Part shown: one piece after another, positions 30,992 to 35,593 of the stretch
Numbering within the stretch: the stretch's first letter is position 1
Layout: every line of letters starts with the position of its first letter
Origin: CAYJXJ01 sp964374095
GTDB lineage: Bacteria > Elusimicrobiota > Elusimicrobia > UBA1565 > UBA9628
Direction: 5' to 3'
DNA: 39,723 nt
Assembly: GCA_964374095.1 (NCBI GenBank)
Contig: CAYJXJ010000017.1
Location: 1 to 39,723, forward strand
Translations under genes and position numbers: made by a program
The notes under the pieces: generated by a model
Seen by the model: the letters and a program-made list of their open reading frames with translations, nothing else
What the model was told of the DNA's origin: nothing
Databases searched by the model: none

Positions 30992-31245
30992 GCCTCTGCT
31001 CCAGATTCCGCTCCATAAATCCATTTCCAGTCGTGCGTTGGCGCTGACGCGACGATGGGGACTCGGATGCTCTCCTTCTCCTGTTGCACGGCCACGATCT
31101 GCTCTTCGATGCAACGTCGGTCCGCTTGCGAGAGAGGGCCTGGAAGCTCAATCCATCCGGCACGCTCGGTTTGCGTCAAAAAATAACGATCCCCCCCTTT
31201 TGATATCCACCAAACGAAGCCTTGCGAGATGCTAGTGGTACTCAT
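30988..31245 (-). CDS. Unknown early protein, 85 aa
   Basis: ATG 31245 behind GGAGG. Starts MSTTSISQGFVWWISKGGDR, with a DYFLT-like strand, an acidic IEEQIVAVQQEKE helix and a final HDWKWIYG segment. ATGA-coupled on both sides. No family recognised. Confidence 0.65.
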   Translation of the reverse strand: MSTTSISQGFVWWISKGGDRYFLTQTERAGWIELPGPLSQADRRCIEEQIVAVQQEKESIRVPIVASAPTHDWKWIYGAESGAEA

Positions 31246-31388
31246 GCCCCCTCCTTCGCCAAGAACGCCCGACACTCCGGGCAGGTGACGCTACTCCTGA
31301 ACCCCGACACGTCAATATCCGGGTCGAGGATGGTGCGGCCGCAAGGGGTGTCATCGGACTCGATACGCCAAAAATGGGTTAGGAACAC
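31242..31388 (-). CDS. Small zinc-binding protein, 48 aa
   Basis: GTG 31388 behind GGGAGAG is chosen because it leaves a 10-base overlap with the preceding gene; a longer frame from 31478 would overlap that gene by 100 bases. CGR and CPEC supply cysteines. Coupled by ATGA to the next gene. Function unknown. Confidence 0.55.
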   Translation of the reverse strand: MFLTHFWRIESDDTPCGRTILDPDIDVSGFRSSVTCPECRAFLAKEGA

Positions 31389-31609
31389 GAACTCTCTCCC
31401 GCGTAGCAGTATGCCGCACCGCGAAAACGGTCTTTCTGAAGTCTGTAGACACGCACCTTTAAGAACACGGTCTGACATGGTATCAGATCGCCCTTCTCCA
31501 TAACGTGAGTTATTCTCGGAGGGATGGGAACGTTCCATTCCATCGGAGGATAGTCGCCGACTTCCATCTCATGGCCGTCCATCGGACCACCGTAGAACTT
31601 AGCCTTCAT
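31379..31609 (-). CDS. YGGPMDG-type phage protein, 76 aa
   Basis: MKAKFYGGPMDGHEM is an opening I associate with small phage proteins of unknown role. The rest is beta-type, with a PPMEWNVP turn and a KVRVYRLQKDRFRG basic strand. The start at 31609 lies inside the overlapping microgene stop. Its stop overlaps the next small zinc gene. Confidence 0.7.
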   Translation of the reverse strand: MKAKFYGGPMDGHEMEVGDYPPMEWNVPIPPRITHVMEKGDLIPCQTVFLKVRVYRLQKDRFRGAAYCYAGESSCS

Positions 31610-31703
31610 GGAGTTCCAAAATCTTCCAACACTGGGCGGCCCCGCAGCCACATTTGACGGCGACCAGCAGGGCTTCCAAGGCGGCGAGGCGGGCAGGGGT
31701 CAT
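31599..31703 (-). CDS. 34-aa microprotein
   Basis: ATG 31703 overlaps the stop of the preceding gene (ATGA), and its TAA lies within the start region of the next gene. It reads MTPARLAALEALLVAVKCGC, then GAAQCWKILELHEG: an amphipathic helix with three cysteines. Too short for usual gene finding, but it fills an otherwise odd break in the coupled chain. Confidence 0.6.
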   Translation of the reverse strand: MTPARLAALEALLVAVKCGCGAAQCWKILELHEG

Positions 31704-32194
31704 GTCGCTTCCCATCGCAATTTTAGTTCGAGTGGATGATTGTCAGTCCGAGGTCTTGATTTCCGTGACCAAGAACCTCCTCCCGCTTCTCCTATCTGCT
31801 TCCAACCTGCGGCTACTAAAGATGTTCCAGACTCGCTCTTAAGCGTGTAGGTTATAAGCCGTTTGTAGCCCAAGGCCCAGGCCGCCCGGCGGGCCGCCCC
31901 GTAAAGCGCCGAGCAAGCGTTCCTGCATCCATTAGTCGCAACTCGCAAGACTTCCAAGGTCCAGCCGTCGTCGCTCATCCTCGCAGTGGGGCGTCCGATA
32001 ATCGCCACGCCTTGAAGCGCGTGAGCTTCGTCCATGACGCCGATGCTGAACTTGTGCCCGATCACGGGCTTATGGTGACGATGATGCTTCGCTACAAAAT
32101 CGTTGGCGTCGGAAAGGTCCATTGGAATTATGTACAGCTTCGATGTTTTGATGCGGGACCTGCCGACGACGACGGTGGAGGGGTCGGGGGTCAT
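31700..32194 (-). CDS. XF1762-like protein (GNAT-type fold candidate)
   Basis: 164 residues. The IPMDLSDANDFVAKHHRHHK region followed by GHKFSIGV and, later, a SALYGAARRAAWALGYKRLITYTL helix-strand matches the XF1762-type phage and plasmid protein group as I remember it, whose layout resembles an N-acetyltransferase. The substrate is unknown; DNA or protein modification are possibilities. Coupled by ATGA to the methyltransferase before it. Confidence 0.72.
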   Translation of the reverse strand: MTPDPSTVVVGRSRIKTSKLYIIPMDLSDANDFVAKHHRHHKPVIGHKFSIGVMDEAHALQGVAIIGRPTARMSDDGWTLEVLRVATNGCRNACSALYGAARRAAWALGYKRLITYTLKSESGTSLVAAGWKQIGEAGGGSWSRKSRPRTDNHPLELKLRWEAT

Positions 32195-33153
32195 AGAAAC
32201 TTCCCTTGCGCGAGCTCGGCGGCAATGCGGGCCTCGGCGATCTGGACGTACTCGGCATTTAATTCCGTCCCGATGAACTGGCGGTCATACTTCGCGGCCA
32301 CCAACGCCGTTGTGCCTGCGCCCATGAAGGGATCAAAAACCGTGCCTCCTTTTGGCGATCCGGCCAGGATGCAAGGCGCGATCAGGTCCTCGGGGAAAGT
32401 AGCAAAATGGGCCTCGGAGAAGGGCTTGGTTGTGACGGTCCAGACGGAGCGCTTGTTTCTCATGCCGTCGGCTCCCCATATTTTATCCATTTGGTCATGG
32501 TCATTTCTGCTTTCATCCAATTTATTATTTCGACTGTGCGGTTCCACGGCCATCTTTTCTTTTATCGCCTCGGCATCGTAAAAATATCGCCCCGACTTCG
32601 CCAGCAGGAAAATATACTCATGCGCCTTGGTGCATCGGTCGGTGACGCTCTCCGGCATGGGGTTGGGCTTGCTCCAAATTATGTCTTGGCGCAGGTACCA
32701 GCCGTCGGCTTGGAGGGCGAAGGCTACGCGCCAGGGGATGCCTACAATGTTTTTCGGTCGGAGGCCATCGACGCTAGGCGGACGATTGGGAGCACCCATC
32801 CCCGACCTGGCCTTCCCGTCGCGTACTTGCGCCCGAGCCTTAACGATGGCTCGATCTGCAAGAAGACCGTTATCGCCTTGAGTCTGTGAGCCTGGAACGG
32901 ATACATAAGAATCCCCAAGATTCAGCCAACAAGTGCCATCATCTCGCAAGATTCTCCGAACCTCTCGAAACACCGCCACCATATTCTCGACGTACTCCTG
33001 CGGGGTTTTTTCTAGGCCGAGCTGGCCGATAACTCCGTAGTTCCTCAGGCCCCAATAAGGCGGCGAGGTCACGCAGGTCTGCACGAACCCATCCGGCCAC
33101 CCCCGCATGATCTCAAGGCAATCCCCGACATAGATGCGGCCTAGCTCCGGCAT
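32191..33153 (-). CDS. DNA adenine-N6 or cytosine-N4 methyltransferase (beta class)
   Basis: ATG 33153 gives 320 residues. Motif IV TSPPYWGLRNYG near residues 30-41 precedes motif I FDPFMGAGTTALVA near the C-terminus, the beta-class order; TSPPY suits N4-cytosine or N6-adenine transfer. RQDIIWSKPNPMPESV and the RCTKAHEYIFLLAKS segment are further conserved-type parts. No restriction partner is encoded, so a protective (anti-restriction) orphan methylase is likely. It starts at the stop of a 14-codon ORF. Confidence 0.9.
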   Translation of the reverse strand: MPELGRIYVGDCLEIMRGWPDGFVQTCVTSPPYWGLRNYGVIGQLGLEKTPQEYVENMVAVFREVRRILRDDGTCWLNLGDSYVSVPGSQTQGDNGLLADRAIVKARAQVRDGKARSGMGAPNRPPSVDGLRPKNIVGIPWRVAFALQADGWYLRQDIIWSKPNPMPESVTDRCTKAHEYIFLLAKSGRYFYDAEAIKEKMAVEPHSRNNKLDESRNDHDQMDKIWGADGMRNKRSVWTVTTKPFSEAHFATFPEDLIAPCILAGSPKGGTVFDPFMGAGTTALVAAKYDRQFIGTELNAEYVQIAEARIAAELAQGKFL

Positions 33154-33197
33154 CAAATGAGCAAACCCTGCCGCATCCCGTCGGCGTCGATGGTCAT
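33153..33197 (-). CDS. Possible 14-aa coupling peptide
   Basis: MTIDADGMRQGLLI. Its ATG overlaps the previous stop (ATGA) and its TGA overlaps the methyltransferase ATG (TGATG). A translated bridge that hands ribosomes to a gene lacking a ribosome site is possible; chance is also possible. Confidence 0.35.
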   Translation of the reverse strand: MTIDADGMRQGLLI

Positions 33198-33346
33198 GTC
33201 CCCGCCCCCTCGACGGAGCGCAGACCCTTCCCAACCCGCTTCTTCTTGCGCGGTTTAGGAAATTCCATGATTACGAACATGCCGCCGATAAAGCCCTTCC
33301 GGACTGGATAACGCGGCCTCCACTTCTTCGCGGTCTTGGCGGTCAT
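33194..33346 (-). CDS. Small basic protein, 50 aa
   Basis: ATG 33346 overlaps the preceding stop. Very basic: MTAKTAKKWRPRYPVRKG, an IGGMFVIMEF strand and a PRKKKRVGKG tail. It may bind nucleic acid. No family recognised. Confidence 0.6.
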   Translation of the reverse strand: MTAKTAKKWRPRYPVRKGFIGGMFVIMEFPKPRKKKRVGKGLRSVEGAGT

Positions 33347-33561
33347 GACTTGAACCTGACAACAACCCCGCACCAGCAAGACTCCGTATCAAGCACGTCC
33401 CGAATCGGACAGTTGCACTTCTCGCAGATGGCCTTTCCATTCCGAGTTTTCAAACAGCCGATGCAGTATCCATCATCAGCGGCGTCGAACCAGTCATGGC
33501 GGCCGAGGAAACAAAGGATTTTCTGCCGGAGAATCCGGGCGTTTATGCCTTTTTTCTCCAC
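33343..33561 (-). CDS. Cysteine-rich zinc protein, 72 aa
   Basis: GTG 33561, overlapping the preceding gene by 19 bases. CIGC, CEKC, a further NC and CWC give six or more cysteines, enough for two zinc sites, after a basic helical LRQKILCFLGRHDW opening. ATGA-coupled onward. Function unknown. Confidence 0.68.
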   Translation of the reverse strand: MEKKGINARILRQKILCFLGRHDWFDAADDGYCIGCLKTRNGKAICEKCNCPIRDVLDTESCWCGVVVRFKS

Positions 33562-33797
33562 TTCTCGTAGGCACGGATGGCGGCGCGGGAATAGGCTTGG
33601 ACTTTTTCCAGTTCGGCGCGAGCCTCGGCAAGCTCCCGTTCACGGGCATGGAGGGCCTCAACCACAATCTCGGCATGAGCATAGAGGCCACCAACATCGA
33701 TAGCCCATCTCTTGTGCTGGTCTGAGGTTTCGATCTGCTCCAAGGCGGCTCTTAGGGCATCCTCGCTCGGCCCTTTCGGATTGGCGTCTTGGTTCAC
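33543..33797 (-). CDS. Coiled-coil protein, 84 aa
   Basis: GTG 33797 behind AGGAGG. A long helix with heptad-like spacing (ARERELAEARAELEKVQ) follows a QIETSDQHKRWAIDVGG segment. Acidic to neutral. Coupled to the Phd-like gene by a GTGA overlap. Resembles the two coiled-coil genes further upstream in plan only. Confidence 0.68.
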   Translation of the reverse strand: MNQDANPKGPSEDALRAALEQIETSDQHKRWAIDVGGLYAHAEIVVEALHARERELAEARAELEKVQAYSRAAIRAYEKWRKKA

Positions 33798-34024
33798 AAA
33801 CTCCTCCTGTAAGTCAAAGGTATCTCACCCTTGATCGTACCATCGGAAAAAACAATCGTCCTGTTCGGGACATCACATGGCACCAGCTTTGCACACGGCT
33901 TGCCCTTATGGGTAAACAAAAATTGCGCTCCATCATGCAGGACCCGAAAGAAATAGTACCCAGGGGATTTCCGGAACTGCATAACGGTAACGGTCTGTGT
34001 CGCGTCTCTGGCGTCTTGGCTCAT
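33794..34024 (-). CDS. Orphan Phd/YefM-like antitoxin
   Basis: 76 residues. TVTVMQFRKSPGYYFFRVLH, then DGAQFLFTHKGKPCAKLVP, follows the Phd/YefM DNA-binding pattern (F/RxxPG...V..G...F.F...GKPxAxLVP), and DGTIKGEIPLTYRRSL closes the chain as in Phd proteins with a GEIPLTFRR-type tail. No toxin gene lies beside it; neighbours are a zinc microprotein and a coiled-coil protein. It might silence a host toxin that would abort infection, or regulate its operon. The start ATG overlaps the previous stop. Confidence 0.7.
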   Translation of the reverse strand: MSQDARDATQTVTVMQFRKSPGYYFFRVLHDGAQFLFTHKGKPCAKLVPCDVPNRTIVFSDGTIKGEIPLTYRRSL

Positions 34025-34101
34025 GGCTCCCTCCCGCAGTTGTGGCACCGCACGGACAGGGCGGCGTTGATCGCGTGGCATCGCTGGCAAATCCATTTCA
34101 T
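34021..34101 (-). CDS. Zinc-knuckle microprotein A, 26 aa
   Basis: MKWICQRCHAINAALSVRCH then NCGREP: two CxxC pairs in 26 residues, a minimal zinc ribbon. Start and stop both overlap neighbours (ATGA). It is paired with the microprotein at 34352-34474, sharing the MKWIC start and 46 bp of flanking DNA. Confidence 0.68.
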   Translation of the reverse strand: MKWICQRCHAINAALSVRCHNCGREP

Positions 34102-34133
34102 GGCTTCCTCCTTGCGGCGTCCAGGCGGGCGAG
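34088..34133. repeat. 46-bp direct repeat, copy A
   Basis: Identical to 34461-34506 except one base (G at 34124 for A at 34497). It covers the end of a coiled-coil gene, the ribosome site and the start of a zinc microgene. Confidence 0.95.
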
Positions 34134-34355
34134 GGCTTCTTTCAATCGTCGATGCTCTCTTGCGGTCATGGCACGATCCTCGGCTAACGAGAACGACCTG
34201 ACAGCCTGTTCCACTTCCCGCGCCGCCTCAACCTCGACCATGAACCGTTCCTTCTCCCGCGCCTCGTCGCAGAGGTTGTCGAGGAGCTTCTTATTTTCGT
34301 CGCGAAGGCGATTGATCTCCTTGATGAGCTCCGACTTGATCTGTTCCGGAGTCAT
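34098..34355 (-). CDS. Coiled-coil protein A, 85 aa
   Basis: ATG 34355 overlaps the stop of microprotein B. MTPEQIKSELIKEINRLRDE onward is one long charged helix with heptads; the C-terminus LARLDAARRKP is shared with the 63-aa protein at 34471. The AGGAGG ribosome site of the next gene is read here as ARRK. Function unknown. Confidence 0.7.
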   Translation of the reverse strand: MTPEQIKSELIKEINRLRDENKKLLDNLCDEAREKERFMVEVEAAREVEQAVRSFSLAEDRAMTAREHRRLKEALARLDAARRKP

Positions 34356-34474
34356 AGATACGGCATCCCATATACGCAGCCCTTCCCGCCGCAATCAGAA
34401 CACCAGCCAGCGGATATGTTGGTCGACGATGGTTCCACCCCGCTGCCGAGACACCTTGAACAAATCCATTTCAT
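34352..34474 (-). CDS. Zinc-ribbon microprotein B, 40 aa
   Basis: MKWICSRCLG at the start and CSDCGGKGC later give a four- to five-cysteine zinc ribbon. It is the partner copy of microprotein A, with a longer insert between the two CxxC pairs. Overlaps both neighbours by ATGA. Confidence 0.7.
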   Translation of the reverse strand: MKWICSRCLGSGVEPSSTNISAGWCSDCGGKGCVYGMPYL

Positions 34475-34506
34475 GGCTTCCTCCTTGCGGCGTCCAGACG
34501 GGCGAG
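34461..34506. repeat. 46-bp direct repeat, copy B
   Basis: Partner of 34088-34133, 45 of 46 bases identical. Marks a duplicated gene-boundary unit. Confidence 0.95.
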
Positions 34507-34662
34507 AACATCCTTAGATTCCTGCGTCCAGTCGCGCAAGTGGCGCTCACGCAGAAGCTCGACACACCCACGCATTGCCTCAACCTCGGCCCTGAGCCGT
34601 TCAACCTCTCTTTCCGCATCGTATCCATGAAGTCCTGGTTCTCCTGGGCTCATGTCGGTCAT
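34471..34662 (-). CDS. Coiled-coil protein B, 63 aa
   Basis: ATG 34662 behind AGGAGGAAGCC. Charged helix (EREVERLRAEVEAMRGCVELLRE) ending in LARLDAARRKP, the same end as coiled-coil protein A. The two coiled-coil plus zinc-microprotein pairs look like a tandem duplication that has since diverged. Confidence 0.68.
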   Translation of the reverse strand: MTDMSPGEPGLHGYDAEREVERLRAEVEAMRGCVELLRERHLRDWTQESKDVLARLDAARRKP

Positions 34663-34793
34663 GGCTTCCTCCTCTTCGGAAAAACTTTATCTTTGCCGGG
34701 AAGCCACCGGCACCGATCGCAGACCTGATTGGTCGTGTCACGGCAACTGCACATTCTCAAGTCCCTGGGAGGTGCGGGTGGTTTAATCTTCAT
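34659..34793 (-). CDS. Zinc-binding microprotein C, 44 aa
   Basis: MKIKPPAPPRDLRMCSCRDT, then a CDRC pair and a basic VFPKRRKP end whose last codons are the next ribosome site. Coupled by ATGA at both ends. No family. Confidence 0.66.
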   Translation of the reverse strand: MKIKPPAPPRDLRMCSCRDTTNQVCDRCRWLPGKDKVFPKRRKP

Positions 34794-34981
34794 GGCTTCC
34801 TCCTCCACATCACGCGCCCCCCTTCTTCAAGGCCGATCTCTATACCTCCCACAATGCTGCAATTGGTGTAGTGACCATCCGGTTGGCAGGTCTCCGGACT
34901 TCCGACCCAGACGACTCGGCGCGGAGTCGTACCGCATCCGGAAAGAAGCGAGATGGCGAGGATGGGGAGGAAGCGGGTCAC
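34790..34981 (-). CDS. Small predicted lipoprotein, 63 aa
   Basis: GTG 34981 behind GAGGAG. TRFLPILAISLLSGC is a compact lipoprotein signal with a classical LSGC lipobox; the mature 47 residues carry a cysteine pair (ETCQPD, TNCSI). The start overlaps the preceding stop (GTGA). An outer-surface or periplasmic early lipoprotein suggests superinfection exclusion, but this is an inference. Ends MWRRKP like its downstream neighbours. Confidence 0.68.
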   Translation of the reverse strand: MTRFLPILAISLLSGCGTTPRRVVWVGSPETCQPDGHYTNCSIVGGIEIGLEEGGRVMWRRKP

Positions 34982-35121
34982 TTGCTCCTCAGTTCGTACC
35001 GAAGGCATCCACAATTCACACGCGCCGCACACTCAGTACATTCTCCCTTTACCGGTCCTGCCCCCGCGCAAATCGTGCCAGCCCCAGGCCTGTCTGGCTT
35101 GCCGGTCTCGGTGTTTCCCAC
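34978..35121 (-). CDS. Cysteine-rich microprotein, 47 aa
   Basis: GTG 35121 gives MGNTETGKPDRPGAGTICAG, then a CTEC and NCGC cluster before LRYELRSK. The stop overlaps the GTG of the lipoprotein gene, and AGGAGC ahead of it serves as that gene's ribosome site, which supports coding. Its own ribosome site is weak and another frame is also open. Confidence 0.45.
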   Translation of the reverse strand: MGNTETGKPDRPGAGTICAGAGPVKGECTECAARVNCGCLRYELRSK

Positions 35122-35352
35122 TCCGCTCGGCCGTGCTATAGCAGGGCTTTGCTAGGTGACCGGTCACTTGCCGGATTAACGCTCCGGCGGGCGGCCTTCG
35201 CGCCGAGCGAAGAGCTGGGAGAGGCGCGCGGTGACTCGCGCCCGCATCTCGGCCAGGAGGTGGGAGGAGCGAGCCGCCGCCGGAACCGGCGACCGTCAAC
35301 GCCCGCGCGTCTCCCTCAGGTCTTCGCATGTTGGCCGAGATGTTCTATGCTC
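35122..35352 (-). other. Leader region downstream of an internal promoter
   Basis: About 230 bases with no convincing gene. It holds a perfect 12-bp palindrome GTGACCGGTCAC (35156-35167). A 98-codon frame (35033-35329) is of random GC-rich composition. A short frame ending near 35180 (LAEMRARVTARLSQLFARRE) looks protein-like but lacks a clear start. Confidence 0.45.
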
Positions 35353-35381
35353 ATGATACCACGTCCAGGCTTATTTGTCAA
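35353..35381 (-). promoter_or_regulatory. Internal leftward promoter P-L3
   Basis: The minus strand shows TTGACA (35381-35376), a 17-bp spacer and TATCAT (35358-35353). It overlaps the 3' end of the gene at 35378 and would drive the microprotein-to-primase part of the convoy. Confidence 0.75.
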
Positions 35382-35593
35382 GGGTCCCACATCCGCCTCG
35401 TCGTGTAGCGTCGCTCGAACCAGTCCCGCCCGATGATCCGGCGCAGGCGCCGCTCGGCGCGTTTGGTGGTGGCGTGGGAGATGGCCGGCTCAAGCAGCCA
35501 GCGGCCTTGAATGTAGGTTTGAACGGCGCCGAAGTCGGCGCGTTGGGGCCGCGGGGGATCGGGTTCGGGGTCGAAGGGGGGGTCCCAGGTCAT
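35378..35593 (-). CDS. Small Pro/Arg-rich protein, 71 aa
   Basis: ATG 35593 behind GAGGAG, overlapping the Dcm-type stop. MTWDPPFDPEPDPPRPQ, then a basic helical RAERRLRRIIGRDWFERRY segment. Its stop lies in promoter P-L3. No family recognised. Confidence 0.65.
   Translation of the reverse strand: MTWDPPFDPEPDPPRPQRADFGAVQTYIQGRWLLEPAISHATTKRAERRLRRIIGRDWFERRYTTRRMWDP

Noticed and set aside
35033..35329. 98-codon frame downstream of P-L3
   Set aside because: Random GC-rich composition; its second half is antagonised by the better supported 47-aa frame coupled to the lipoprotein.
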